Positions 52,056 to 61,803 of a stretch of DNA of 64,000 bases are shown one piece after another. Source of the DNA: CAVPWP01 sp050789285. Its GTDB lineage: Bacteria; Pseudomonadota; Alphaproteobacteria; Rhodobacterales; Rhodobacteraceae. The position numbers were made by a program, and so were the translations under genes. The stretch is taken from NCBI RefSeq assembly GCF_050789285.1, contig NZ_JBOUVX010000004.1, positions 339,599-403,598 of the forward strand, written 5' to 3'. The notes below the pieces were generated by a model. It worked only from the letters and a program-made list of their open reading frames with translations. It did no database searches and was not told where the DNA came from. Numbering within the stretch: the first letter of the stretch is position 1; every line of letters starts with the position of its first letter.

Positions 52056-52269
52056 GTATCCACCTTCTCTGGATGTCTATGGTGCAGCCACGCCTTAGGT
52101 ATGGTCGTCGAACAGACGTGTCTTGTCCACGCTCGGGTCCCTTCTGTCCTCGACTGCAAACACACCAACTCAGGTCGCGAAACCACCTCGGAGAGCGGGT
52201 TCATTCCGCTCGCGCCTCGATGGACGAGCATCACCACCGTATTCGGACGGGTGCCCGCGACCGTTTTCG

Positions 52270-53814
52270 TCACAGCATCCATTCGACCGGAAGCCACGAG
52301 ACGACCTTCGCCATGCCTCTCTTGAAAGCGCCTGTTTCCGGATCGACATCGTAGCGCCGGTCGTTGCCGTCGGCGGTCTGCTCGACCCACACAAGGCTGC
52401 CGTCCTCTCCCCGTTCGACGCGGTAGGCGAATGTCGGGTTGTCGAGTTGCGCGGACAGCGAGGCGGCGATCGAGGGGCTTTCCACGAGAAGGCCCATCTC
52501 GGTGTTGAGCCGTGCCGAGCGCGGATCGAGATTGTAGGAACCAATGAAGATCCGCGTGCCGTCGAATCCGAAGACCTTCGCATGAAGCCCGGATGCAGAG
52601 CCGGCGAGCATCTCGGGCAAGCTGCGCTCGAGGTGTTCCTCTCGCATGGCCTTTTGTTCGAAGAGTTCGACACCGCTGTCGATCAGACCTTCGCGATACC
52701 CCATGTAAGCGGCATGCACAGGCATTACGTCCGTCGCATCGAGCGAGTTCGTCAGGATACGGATTCGAATGCCATTTCGTGCCAGTCTCTCGAGAACCTC
52801 GGCACCTCGCGGTCCGGGGATGAAGTAGGCCGACACGAGGTCCATGGAGCTCTTGGATTCCTCCGCCAGCGCGATGAGCTTCTCCACGACAATCTGGTCA
52901 TCCGTCGCCAATCCAAGTCCTTTCGATGGATCATCGACGTAGAGCGTTGCCTGCCCCCATTCCAAGGGCACATCACGCGCCTCGATCCTTCGGGCAAGCG
53001 CATTGTCTTCGATGGCCTTTTGATAGCCCACCCCAAGCGCCGTGGTGCGTGCTTCGGCAGCCGCGGCGGCGATTCCGTCTTGGGAGGCCGGCGCAAGAAT
53101 GCGATCCGCGGCGTAGGCCGAGCCGCTGTTCCAATACGCATCGAACGAGGCAGCGACCTCTTCGACGATCGGCCCAACGGCCAGTGCATCGACGTCGAAG
53201 TAATGCGTTCCGTCGCCGTACTCGAAATAGATGTCTCCGATGTTGCGACCGCCCACGAGGGTGATGACGCCATCGACGGTCATCGACTTGTTGTGCATGC
53301 GGCGGTTGAGGCGTGAGAAATCGAAGACGTAAGACAGGAGCTTCGGGTTGCGCAGAGTGAAGGGATTGAAGATCCGGACCTCGGCGGTGGGCATTGCATC
53401 CAACTCGGCCAACAGGTCATCCAGGCCCGGAATGCCGTTGTCGTCGACCAGCAACCGAACACGAACGCCGCGGTCAGCCGCCATGCGCAGCTCGTCGAGC
53501 AGCATCAGACCGGTCGTGTCGTCTTGCCAGATGTAGTACTGCGCATCGATCGATGAAACCGCCTCGCGGGCGAGAACGGCCCTTGCCGCGAAAGCCGCAA
53601 GGCCATCCGCCAGTGGCCGGATGCCATTAAGGTCCGGGTGCTGTTCCAACGCCCTACGCGCGGCCTGCCCGAGTGACCCGTCCCAGTCAGGCGGAAGGCT
53701 TTCCACCCGCTCAGCGAAGTTCTCCTTGGGCAGTGGGAAGGCCAGTCTGAGACCGAAGATCCCCAGAACCACAACCAAGACTGCGACGAGAACAAAGATC
53801 ATCAGGCTTTTCAT
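52270..53814 (-). CDS. Second phospholipase-D-family protein, membrane-anchored
   Basis: 514 residues with two HKD motifs, HNKSMTVD (about 174-181) and HAKVFGFD (about 411-418), each followed by GGRN or GSYNLDPR. An uncleaved hydrophobic segment at residues 4-25 should anchor it in the inner membrane with the enzyme outside the cytosol, whereas the relative at 26169-27776 has a lipoprotein signal. Both share RRMHNKSMT and SLD(S/A)TDV segments, so they are true paralogues. May make or break anionic phospholipids. Confidence 0.83.
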   Translation of the reverse strand: MKSLMIFVLVAVLVVVLGIFGLRLAFPLPKENFAERVESLPPDWDGSLGQAARRALEQHPDLNGIRPLADGLAAFAARAVLAREAVSSIDAQYYIWQDDTTGLMLLDELRMAADRGVRVRLLVDDNGIPGLDDLLAELDAMPTAEVRIFNPFTLRNPKLLSYVFDFSRLNRRMHNKSMTVDGVITLVGGRNIGDIYFEYGDGTHYFDVDALAVGPIVEEVAASFDAYWNSGSAYAADRILAPASQDGIAAAAAEARTTALGVGYQKAIEDNALARRIEARDVPLEWGQATLYVDDPSKGLGLATDDQIVVEKLIALAEESKSSMDLVSAYFIPGPRGAEVLERLARNGIRIRILTNSLDATDVMPVHAAYMGYREGLIDSGVELFEQKAMREEHLERSLPEMLAGSASGLHAKVFGFDGTRIFIGSYNLDPRSARLNTEMGLLVESPSIAASLSAQLDNPTFAYRVERGEDGSLVWVEQTADGNDRRYDVDPETGAFKRGMAKVVSWLPVEWML

Positions 53815-54136
53815 GTCTTCCTTTTAGAGGTGAGAAGGTAATTGGTTAAGCGTTCCGTGTCGTTCGGGGATTTCGTCGAGGGCACAAGAGGCGGTGCGAA
53901 GGGCATCATCGCTTCTCGATCATTGCCGACCGACCTGCTCGAACGCCGGCTGCAAGAGGCACGGACACATCCAGCTTCACCAGAATCGTCATGTGCTAAA
54001 CGGCCCCCGGTGATTTTGCCTGTTGGAGATCCAGGCACTTGAAGGGCGGCGTAACGAGGTACACGCCGCCCTTCTTGTCCCGATCAAGCCGTTGGGGATG
54101 AACTCGATCGGACGGGACACCGTTCATGCCTGCGCG

Positions 54137-55717
54137 TCACTGAAGCGCCTTGCTGATGAAGTCTTCCACCACGTTCGACATGTCGAAGGACGTCCCGCCC
54201 TGGACAGGCGGATAATCGGCCAGCGACTGAAGATGCTCCTGCATCAGCACGCCCATTGGCTGGATCAGCCACGAGACCTTCTGCATCAGATGACCGTAGG
54301 AATCGCTGCTGTCGTAGCTTTCATAGGGGTCCGCGCGGATGTTGAAGACGAGAGGCACCGTGCGCGGGACGACGTTGGCGTAATAGTCTTCCTTCGTGGA
54401 GAAGTGGAACTTCCACGGTCCCATTCGAACAGCGGTAAGGATGCTCTCGTAGTAGTGGAAGATATGGTTGCGGGCGGACTGCTCCGTTTCGCCAAGCCAG
54501 TAGGGCAGGTTGTTCACGCCATCGATGTACTGGTTCATCTCTTCACGAACGCGCGTTACCGGATCGTCGATGCCCGCTGCGACAGCCAGCGTGGTGAACA
54601 TGTCCTGATGCGCCTGCATGCCGTTCAGCGTCACGCCTTCCGGAAGCACGCCCGGCCAGCGGATGACGGACGGCACGCGGACCCCACCTTCATAGGTGGT
54701 CATCTTCTCGCCCCGGAAGGGCGTCGTGCCCCCGTGCGGCCACGAGGAATGTTCGGGCCCATTGTCGGTGGAGTACCACACGATCGTGTTGTCCGTCAGC
54801 CCTCGCTCGTCGAGCCAGTCAAGAACCTTGCCGATATCGCGATCATGCTCGATCAGCCCCGAACCGTAAAAGTCCTCTTCATGCGTGAACTCTTCGGCGA
54901 GATACCGCGACTCCTCGCTCAGACGGGTGTAAAGGTGCATCCGGCTCGTGTTCATCCATACGAAGAACGGATCACCGGCATCCTGTGCCGCCGCCATGAA
55001 ATCGAGCGCGCGGGGTATCATCTCCTCCCCGTCGAAGGTCTTCATCCGCTCTTGGGTGAGCGGGCCGGTGTCCTCGATCGTCTGGTTGCCGACGACGCCG
55101 AAGCGCGGGCTCTCCGTGGCGTCGAACTCCTCGGTGGCGAAGCTGTGGATGACGCCCCGCGTGCCGAATTGCTCTTCATACGCTTCGAGCGATCCGGCGA
55201 ATTGCGCCCCGAACCGTTGGTAATCGCGCTGCTCGGCCTCTTCCTGGGTATTCAGGTGATAGAGATTGCCGAAGAATTCGTCGAAGCCGTGATTTGTCGG
55301 CAGGTGCTCGTTCCGATCACCCAAATGGTTCTTCCCGAACTGTCCAGTCCGGTAGCCCTCCGCCTTGAGCAGCTCGGCGAGCGTGGGCGACTCCGCTTGC
55401 AGGCCAAGCGGAGAGCCCGGCTGACCGACTGTCGTCATGCCGGACCGGATCGGGTACTGGCCTGTGATGAAGGCGGCGCGCCCGGCAGTACAACTCGGCT
55501 GGGCGTAGTGATCCGTGAAGAGGATGCCCTCATTCGCGATCCGGTCAATGTTGGGGGTCGAATAGCCCATCACCGCATGGGAGTAGGCGGACAGGTTCGA
55601 CCAGCCGATATCGTCGCCCCAGATGACAAGGATGTTCGGTCTTTCAGCTTCCTGCGCGAGGACGCTTCCCGTTGTGGCAGCCGCACAGACTGCCGCAAAT
55701 GCCAATGGTCTCATCAT
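54137..55717 (-). CDS. Arylsulfatase (type I sulfatase), exported
   Basis: 526 residues. Signal peptide MMRPLAFAAVCAAATTGSVLA. The metal-binding start PNILVIWGDDIGW has the paired aspartates, and the formylglycine site is C76 in CTAGR (a C-x-A-x-R form of C-x-P-S-R). Later YSTDNGPEH and RGEKMTTYEGGVRVP are family regions. It hydrolyses sulfate esters after Cys is converted to formylglycine by an enzyme not encoded nearby. AAAGGAG lies 9 nt upstream. Divergent from a Crp/Fnr gene with a shared palindrome. Confidence 0.9.
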   Translation of the reverse strand: MMRPLAFAAVCAAATTGSVLAQEAERPNILVIWGDDIGWSNLSAYSHAVMGYSTPNIDRIANEGILFTDHYAQPSCTAGRAAFITGQYPIRSGMTTVGQPGSPLGLQAESPTLAELLKAEGYRTGQFGKNHLGDRNEHLPTNHGFDEFFGNLYHLNTQEEAEQRDYQRFGAQFAGSLEAYEEQFGTRGVIHSFATEEFDATESPRFGVVGNQTIEDTGPLTQERMKTFDGEEMIPRALDFMAAAQDAGDPFFVWMNTSRMHLYTRLSEESRYLAEEFTHEEDFYGSGLIEHDRDIGKVLDWLDERGLTDNTIVWYSTDNGPEHSSWPHGGTTPFRGEKMTTYEGGVRVPSVIRWPGVLPEGVTLNGMQAHQDMFTTLAVAAGIDDPVTRVREEMNQYIDGVNNLPYWLGETEQSARNHIFHYYESILTAVRMGPWKFHFSTKEDYYANVVPRTVPLVFNIRADPYESYDSSDSYGHLMQKVSWLIQPMGVLMQEHLQSLADYPPVQGGTSFDMSNVVEDFISKALQ

Positions 55718-55779
55718 TCCGGAGGCTCCTTTCGATTCCCGCGACTGCTCCCATGCGCGAAGATACCCGAAGGCATTCC

Positions 55780-55807
55780 TGTAATTGTGCCGTTGGGAAC
55801 AATTGCA
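55780..55807. promoter_or_regulatory. Crp/Fnr-type operator between sulfatase and regulator
   Basis: Nine-bp arms TGTAATTGT (55780-55788) and ACAATTGCA (55799-55807), one mismatch, around a 10-nt spacer; the inner six pairs AATTGT/ACAATT are perfect. It lies 63 nt before the sulfatase start and only 6 nt before the Crp/Fnr start, a position where binding would block the regulator's own expression. Confidence 0.72.
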
Positions 55808-55813
55808 TAAGAT

Positions 55814-56482
55814 ATGATCATGCTGCGCGATATTCTTCGGCGACATGGATGGCTGTCTCATCAGCCACAGGCGGTTCAGGATGCCGTTCTTTCCAGTGGA
55901 CGCGAGCAGCGCTTCCACGCAGGGAGCACAATTTTTTCCGTCGGTGACCCGCCGGGTGGGTGCTACGCCATCGTCCAAGGCCAGCTTTCCGTAACGATTG
56001 CGCCTACCCAGAACGGGCCCACCCTCGCCCATGTCGCGAGGCCAGGCACCTGGTACGGAGAGGGCGCCTATCTGACACGCGGGCCGCGACGCGTAGGTTT
56101 GCAAGCGGTGGTGGACAGTGCACTGTTTCACCTTCCTCTCGATGCCATGGACAGACTGACAGCCGATGACCCGGAGTGGATACGTCGCTTCGCGCTGATC
56201 CTGATGTCGAACGTCGATCTGTCTCTTCACGCGATCGACGATCTTCTCATCCGAAATCCATCGCGACGGATCGCTGCCGTTTTGGTCCGCTGCCTCGGAG
56301 ACGAAGGCGGAGGTACTCTCTCGATTTCCCAAACCGAACTGGGGCGCCTTTCGAATACCTCTCGCAAGGTCGTGAACCGGACGCTTGACCGATACGCCGA
56401 GCTTGGCTGGATCAATCAGGGGTACGGCCGGATCGAGGTCGCCGACGCAACTGCGCTTCGGTTCCACTCCTACGAGCCCTAG
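55814..56482 (+). CDS. Crp/Fnr-family regulator paired with the sulfatase
   Basis: 222 residues from ATG 55814 (ATG 55820 is also possible). An N-terminal cyclic-nucleotide-binding beta-barrel (FHAGSTIFSVGDPPGGCYAIVQGQLSV, ARPGTWYGEGAYL) is followed by a winged helix (ISQTELGRLSNTSRKVVNRTLDRYAELGWI). There is no cysteine cluster for an Fe-S centre of the Fnr type. Divergent from the sulfatase. A similar regulator-hydrolase pair occurs at 59022-61803. Effector unknown. Confidence 0.85.
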   Translation: MIMLRDILRRHGWLSHQPQAVQDAVLSSGREQRFHAGSTIFSVGDPPGGCYAIVQGQLSVTIAPTQNGPTLAHVARPGTWYGEGAYLTRGPRRVGLQAVVDSALFHLPLDAMDRLTADDPEWIRRFALILMSNVDLSLHAIDDLLIRNPSRRIAAVLVRCLGDEGGGTLSISQTELGRLSNTSRKVVNRTLDRYAELGWINQGYGRIEVADATALRFHSYEP

Positions 56483-56703
56483 CCCCGGGATTGACGCCGG
56501 CATTGGCGATCCTTGCCAAGAACACCGATCAGTCCCAAGTGCGGCGATGATCCAAGGGGATCAGGAACTGCGCTGACTTGCATCGACAACGTCGTCGGTT
56601 CGGTGTCGAAGGTCCGCTTCCCGCAGAAAGTTGGCGCGCTCTGTGACCGTCTGCTTTGCCCAAGAAGCGCCCGTCTGACGAGAAGATCAGGATATGGACG
56701 GTC

Positions 56704-57324
56704 TCACGAATGTCGCGCCGCGACGGTCTTGGCATGCGGATCGGTCGCCACCGCATCGGCAAGGGCCGAAAGCCTAAGCGCGTCGGCTTTGTCCTCGGGC
56801 CCAAGCCAGGACAGGATGACCCAGATCAGGCAATCCACCCCCATGAGCCGCGGACCCAGCAGGAACGGCTCTCCGACCATCGCCATTTCCAGGAGGGCAA
56901 GGTGGCGCCGGACATAGGCCTGGGCCGCAGCCCGCACGCCGTCGGCCCCATGCGGATCGGTCGTGTAGCGGTCCGCATAAAAGGACCGCAGGACGCCTTC
57001 GTAGAGGTTGGCGTGAGCGAAGGCGAGCCAGCGGTCATGCTGGGCTCGCGCGGCCGAGCCGGGGGCCGGGGCGAGGCCGCTTTCTGGATGGGCATCGGCA
57101 AGATGGAGCAGGATTGCCGGGATCTCGGTGACAACCGACCCGTCCGGCAGGACGAGGACCGGCACCTGCCCGCGCGGGTTCAGGGCAAGGAAGTCCGGGC
57201 CCGCCAGATCGCCCGCCTCGGGATCGAGGTCGCGGACCTCGTGCGGGATGCCGCCCACCGCCAGCGCGACTTCGATGGCGGCAGAGCCGGATTGGGGGTA
57301 GCCGTAAAGGATGTATCCGGTCAT
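56704..57324 (-). CDS. Glutathione S-transferase family protein
   Basis: 206 residues. Thioredoxin-like half MTGYILYGYPQSGSAAIEVALA with the NPRGQVPVLVLPDGSVVTEIPAILLHLA pattern read in parts, then an all-helical half with GPRLMGVDCLIWVILSW. The usual N-terminal catalytic Tyr/Ser region is present (YPQSGS). Distinct from the GST at 48576. Stands alone in the island; role unknown. Confidence 0.85.
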   Translation of the reverse strand: MTGYILYGYPQSGSAAIEVALAVGGIPHEVRDLDPEAGDLAGPDFLALNPRGQVPVLVLPDGSVVTEIPAILLHLADAHPESGLAPAPGSAARAQHDRWLAFAHANLYEGVLRSFYADRYTTDPHGADGVRAAAQAYVRRHLALLEMAMVGEPFLLGPRLMGVDCLIWVILSWLGPEDKADALRLSALADAVATDPHAKTVAARHS

Positions 57325-57676
57325 GTCTGGTCGCAACTCCGCGCGGGCGTCCGCTCTCATCCGGCATTCCGCCAGTGGCCTGCCGCTTGACCACGAGATT
57401 GCCTGACGCCGCCATGCGATCAAGCACCTTTCGCCCCGAGCCGTGCCGGCGGTTTCGGAACTCCCCGCGATCGACCTGCGAACACCCGCCGTGCTTATGC
57501 GGCGATCTTCGCATTCCGGGTGCCGGTCGGACACGCCTTGCCTGTTTTGCTGGGTTTGGGTCAGGTCGGAGGTTGCGCGCATGACTTACGAACATGATCC
57601 GGAGGAGCTGGGTCGGCACAACCGTACTCCAGCGTGGACTGGCGGCCCTCGAGCGCCTTTGCTTCTCCGGAGAACT

Positions 57677-57855
57677 GCGTCCGACGCGGGGCTGGTCGAG
57701 ACCCTTCAAGGCCCCGGCCCGATCACCGTCTTCGCGCCGGCGTGACCGTGAACGGGGCCAAGGGCGTAGCCGCCGACGTCGCCGCCTCGAACAGCGTGAT
57801 CCACGTCATCAATGGCGTGCTTCTTCCGCAAGGATGTAAGTATGGATTGACTTGA
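57677..57855 (+). pseudogene. Broken fasciclin (FAS1) domain gene
   Basis: Two fragments in different frames. 57677-57745 reads ASDAGLVETLQGPGPITVFA then a stop, matching the H1 region of FAS1 domains. 57739-57855 reads GVTVNGAKGVAADVAASN then SVIHVINGVLLPQG, matching the domain's end. About 80 middle residues are missing and the frame changes at the joint, so this is an internal deletion remnant. Upstream (57325-57676) nothing else is recognisable; no start or signal peptide survives. Confidence 0.8.
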
Positions 57856-58009
57856 GGGTAGCGGTTTTCCGGAGCCCTCTTCCTGTTCCGCGGTCGCCTT
57901 TCTGATGTGAACACGCTGAACCTACGCGGCCAGCGCCGCAGGAAGGCAAATCACGGCTGCTTTGCCCAACGCGCATCCCTCGGACGAGACCGGCGCAGAT
58001 CGGTCGCGG

Positions 58010-58777
58010 TCAGAAACGCGCGGTTACACCGACCAGCGGCCCTGCCTGATCCATGTTCAGCGTCGCTCTGTCGAGGTCTTTTTCGATCGACAGGTGTCGA
58101 TAGCCGAACTCCACTGCCCAGGTCTGATTGATGATGTAGCCGCCGCCGACATAGATCTGCCAACTCAGTTCAGAGCCGTCCCCGATGCCGAAGCCGCCAA
58201 CGTCGGCATAGCTGCGGGCGAACCAGCGGTCCGACAGGGGAACGCTCAGATGTGCACCGATGATGGGATCGACCCAGCTTTCCGAAAAATTGAAGCTGCG
58301 GCCGCCGGGCGCGATGTTGCCCACGATGCTGGTATCGAGATCCAGATCGTAATAGCGCAGCCCGCCGCCGACTTCGAGCCGAACATCGGGCTGGTCGACG
58401 ACCGCATAGCCGCCGAATGCCGACACGATCTTCAGCGTCGGATCGACTTCGGCCGATGAAAAGATCGGTCCCGGTGTTGCAAGGCTTGTTTCAAGAGAGG
58501 TGTAATTGAGGTCGCCCAGGATCACCCAAGGGCCGTTCCGCGCCTCGAATGTGGCGAAGAAGGCAAAATCCAGATCGTCGAGAATGTCCCCGAAGGACAG
58601 CTCCGTCTCGATCGTGCCAAACGGTGTTTCGACCGCCGTATCGAGCCCGCTCATCCAGACGTAGATCGAAGCGCCATATTCCCAAGACTGGGCCTGCGCG
58701 GACATCGGCAGGATCCCGGCGGAAAGGGATGCCACCAGAAAGGTCGTCTTTGCGTGCAGGTGTAATTGGCGCGTCAT
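58010..58777 (-). CDS. Outer-membrane beta-barrel protein
   Basis: 255 residues from ATG 58777. Signal peptide ending MSAQA-QS, then alternating hydrophobic strands (GASIYVWMSGL, GPWVILGDLNYTSLE, VRLEVGGGLRYYDLDLDTS, AVEFGYRHLSIE) and a terminal phenylalanine (GVTARF), the signature for outer-membrane insertion. Resembles small OmpW- or Opa-like barrels without a firm family. It lies between the sulfatase and DUF3604 units. May be a porin or structural barrel. Confidence 0.78.
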   Translation of the reverse strand: MTRQLHLHAKTTFLVASLSAGILPMSAQAQSWEYGASIYVWMSGLDTAVETPFGTIETELSFGDILDDLDFAFFATFEARNGPWVILGDLNYTSLETSLATPGPIFSSAEVDPTLKIVSAFGGYAVVDQPDVRLEVGGGLRYYDLDLDTSIVGNIAPGGRSFNFSESWVDPIIGAHLSVPLSDRWFARSYADVGGFGIGDGSELSWQIYVGGGYIINQTWAVEFGYRHLSIEKDLDRATLNMDQAGPLVGVTARF

Positions 58778-59021
58778 TGCTCTTCCCTTTACTGCGCCTC
58801 TATGCAGACCGACGTCGCCGGTCAGGACGTCACCAAGGCCGCTGCGTCGCTGTCGAGGCGGCATTCTTCCGCATCTCACTTTGCAAAATGCGACACTGCC
58901 CCAGACCTTGGGACCTGCCGCACTTGGCGATGTCTCTAGCGGGCGTGGTCGATTCGGATTGCGACAGATGGATCAAACCGGGCGCATTGCCGCGTGAATG
59001 TCGCACGCCGGTTGGCGAGTC

Positions 59022-59684
59022 TCAGCTTTCTGTCCGGTTTGCTTCTTTTTCGACGGCAGCGCGATCGACGATCGTGAGGCCGGCATAGCGCGTGTTGACG
59101 GCGCCCGATGCGATCAGCCGGGACAAAGAACGTCGGAACGTCGCGCGGCTCATCCCGGCCAGGCGCCCCAGATCCTCGTTGGTGGACTCGATGGACCCGT
59201 CCGGCGCGGCCACCCGCAGCAGCAACCGCGCGACGCGCGCCTTGGCGGGCAACGACAGGACTTCGCTGAGAATGCGGGTCGCCAGGGTGCCATTGATCGT
59301 CGAGAGACGGTGCATGTATTCCCAGTCGGCCGGATTTTCGGAAAGGTGACGCCGCAAGGCCGGGAACGGAATGCGGAACAGTCGGCATTCGCCCACCGCT
59401 TCGACCGACAGCGTGCGCGGCGCCCCGGGAAGCAGGGCGCCGTCGCCGATCCAGAAGCCCGCAACGGCGCGGTGGACGACGCATTCCTCGCCGCCCAGGA
59501 TCGGGATGGCAATGTCGAGAAGCCCGCTGTCGATCCCGTAGACGGCGTCGGGCTCGTCCCCCGCCGAGTAGAGGCGCCTGCCTCCGGCGACGGTCACCCA
59601 GCGCCCGAGGTCCGCCAGGCGCAGCTGAAAGTCCTCGGGCTGCTGCGAGAGCCACCCGGAGGCGACAAGGTTTCCAAGACGCAT
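59022..59684 (-). CDS. Crp/Fnr-family regulator paired with the DUF3604 gene
   Basis: 220 residues from ATG 59684. Cyclic-nucleotide-binding-like barrel (GGRRLYSAGDEPDAVYGIDSGLLDI, AGFWIGDGALL) and winged helix (ESTNEDLGRLAGMSRATFRRSLSRLIASGAV). No Fe-S cysteines. Its N-terminal SGWLSQQPEDFQ resembles HGWLSHQPQAVQ of the regulator at 55814, so the two are paralogues. Divergent from the DUF3604 gene with 163 nt between starts, the natural target. Confidence 0.85.
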   Translation of the reverse strand: MRLGNLVASGWLSQQPEDFQLRLADLGRWVTVAGGRRLYSAGDEPDAVYGIDSGLLDIAIPILGGEECVVHRAVAGFWIGDGALLPGAPRTLSVEAVGECRLFRIPFPALRRHLSENPADWEYMHRLSTINGTLATRILSEVLSLPAKARVARLLLRVAAPDGSIESTNEDLGRLAGMSRATFRRSLSRLIASGAVNTRYAGLTIVDRAAVEKEANRTES

Positions 59685-59847
59685 GGCCGGGGTGACGCGG
59701 GCCGCCTTTTCTGATCCCTGGGCGGATCGGCGTGTTGCCACTGAATTCGCCCCTGATTGCTTCACTTGGCGCAGACTATTGGGCGCGGATGTGGTTTTGC
59801 AAAGACAAATCGCCAGCGGCGCCCCCCGTTCGAAGGAGACCCAAGAC

Positions 59848-61803
59848 ATGCGCAGATCTTTCGCACTCGTCGTCGTTTTCGCCATGTCCGCGGTGGCCCT
59901 CCCGACCGTCGCTCAGGAACATTCGACGCTGACGCCGGAGGTGGTTATCTCCGACGGCTTGCCGGCAGCCTTCCCGCCGGCGCCCTATTCGCCGAATGCC
60001 GGGGCCGATTACCCGGACGAGGTCTTCTTCGGGGACATGCATGTGCACACGATGCTGTCGGCGGACGCCGGTGGCGCGGGCGCGACGCTGCTGCCCGACG
60101 ACGCCTATCGTTTTGCCATGGGAGAGGAGGTCGTCTCGACCACAGGGCAACGGGTCCAGCTGTCGAGGCCGCTCGATTTCTTCATGCTGACCGAACATTC
60201 TGACGGGATGGGCGTGATCCTCGACATCCTGACGGGGGCACCCAACATCCTGGCCGAGCCGATCGGGGCAGCGCTCCACGAGGCGTTCAACCGCGGCGGC
60301 ACGGACGCTCAGGAAGCAGTATGGGAAATGATCGGCTTGTTCTCGCGCGGCGAGTTGCCGGAGGCACTGCTCTACGAACCCGGAAACCCGGCCTTTGACC
60401 GGGTCTGGAACGAAATCATCGACGCGGCCGAGCAGTTCTATGTCCCCGGGCAGTTTTCGACATTCGTGGCGTTCGAATGGACGCCATTCGTGAACGGCAA
60501 CAACCTGCACCGCAACGTCATCTTCCGTGACGGTGCCGACAAGGTCAGCCAGATCGCCCCCTTCACGACCACGCCACCAGTGGGGTCGCCCAACCCGCGC
60601 GACCTGTGGGCCTGGATGCAGACCTATGAGGACGACACAGGCGGTCAGGTGCTTGCGGTTCCCCACAATGGAAACCTGTCGAATGGCATCATGTTCCCAC
60701 TTGTCGACACGTTCGCGGACAATGCGCCGCTGGACGCCGATTATGCGCGGCTGCGCCAGGCTTGGGAGCCGCTCTATGAAGTGACGCAGGTGAAAGGTGA
60801 CGGCGAGGCACATCCGCTGCTGTCGCCGGACGACGCCTTTGCAGACTACGAGACCTGGGATTTCGGCAATCTCGACATGAGCGAGGCCAAGACGCCCGAA
60901 ATGCTGCCGGGAGAATACGCACGGTCGGGGTTGCAGCGCGGGCTGCTGCTTGAGCGGGAACTCGGCGTCAATCCGTTCAAGTTCGGACTGGTCGGCGCGA
61001 CCGACACCCATACCGGACTTGCGACCTTCGACGAAAGCAACTTCTTCGGCAAGTTCGTGAGCTACGAGCCCAATCCCGGGCGGGCGACGCACCTGTCACA
61101 GGCAAATCCCGACCTTGGTCTGGAACGGTTGGGCTGGACGGATGCCGCGTCGGGGATCACGGCAGTATGGGCCACGGAAAACACCCGCGAGGCGATCTTT
61201 GACGCGATGGCCCGGCGCGAGGTCTATGCCACGACCGGGCCGCGTATCAAGGTGCGCCTGTTCGGGGGCTGGGACTACCCCGCCGACGCGGCTGTGTCGC
61301 CCGACATGGTGGGCACGGGCTATCGCGGCGGTGTACCGATGGGTGGCGATTTGCGTCCACGCCCCGCGACGGCAAGCGCGCCGCGCTTCATTGCGTCGGC
61401 CCTGCGCGACCCGGATGGGGCCAACCTTGACCGGTTGCAGATCATAAAGGGATGGGTCGATGCAGAGGGAGCGACGCGGGAACAGGTCTACGACGTGGCG
61501 TGGTCGGATGGCCGGGTGCCGGACGCGCAGGGCGCCCTGCCGCCGGTCGGCAGCACCGTCGATCTTTCTGGCCCGACCTGGACCAACACGATCGGCGCCG
61601 TAGAACTGGCCGTCGTCTGGCAGGACCCGGACTTCGATCCGGCGCTGCCCGCGTTCTACTACGCCCGTGTGATCGAGATTCCGACGCCGCGCTGGACCGC
61701 CTATGACGCGGTGGCCTTCGACCTCGACCTGCCAGAAGATATCCCGCTGATCACGCAGGAACGCGCCTACACATCGCCGATCTGGTACACGCCGTCGAAG
61801 TGA
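59848..61803 (+). CDS. DUF3604 protein, exported, PHP-like metal site
   Basis: 651 residues, start after GAAGGAG. Signal peptide MRRSFALVVVFAMSAVALPTVA. The conserved opening DEVFFGDMHVHTMLSADA has the H-x-H of metal-dependent PHP-type hydrolases; further metal-like positions lie in FMLTEHSDGMG, VPHNGNLSNG and GATDTHTGLA. C-terminal TSPIWYTP is typical of the family. Function unestablished; these proteins are common in marine proteobacteria and often near sulfatases. Periplasmic. Confidence 0.85.
   Translation: MRRSFALVVVFAMSAVALPTVAQEHSTLTPEVVISDGLPAAFPPAPYSPNAGADYPDEVFFGDMHVHTMLSADAGGAGATLLPDDAYRFAMGEEVVSTTGQRVQLSRPLDFFMLTEHSDGMGVILDILTGAPNILAEPIGAALHEAFNRGGTDAQEAVWEMIGLFSRGELPEALLYEPGNPAFDRVWNEIIDAAEQFYVPGQFSTFVAFEWTPFVNGNNLHRNVIFRDGADKVSQIAPFTTTPPVGSPNPRDLWAWMQTYEDDTGGQVLAVPHNGNLSNGIMFPLVDTFADNAPLDADYARLRQAWEPLYEVTQVKGDGEAHPLLSPDDAFADYETWDFGNLDMSEAKTPEMLPGEYARSGLQRGLLLERELGVNPFKFGLVGATDTHTGLATFDESNFFGKFVSYEPNPGRATHLSQANPDLGLERLGWTDAASGITAVWATENTREAIFDAMARREVYATTGPRIKVRLFGGWDYPADAAVSPDMVGTGYRGGVPMGGDLRPRPATASAPRFIASALRDPDGANLDRLQIIKGWVDAEGATREQVYDVAWSDGRVPDAQGALPPVGSTVDLSGPTWTNTIGAVELAVVWQDPDFDPALPAFYYARVIEIPTPRWTAYDAVAFDLDLPEDIPLITQERAYTSPIWYTPSK

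Noticed and set aside
55718..56503. 262-residue N-terminal extension of the sulfatase
   Set aside because: The signal peptide and ribosome-binding site at 55717 define the start; the extension is antisense to the Crp/Fnr gene.
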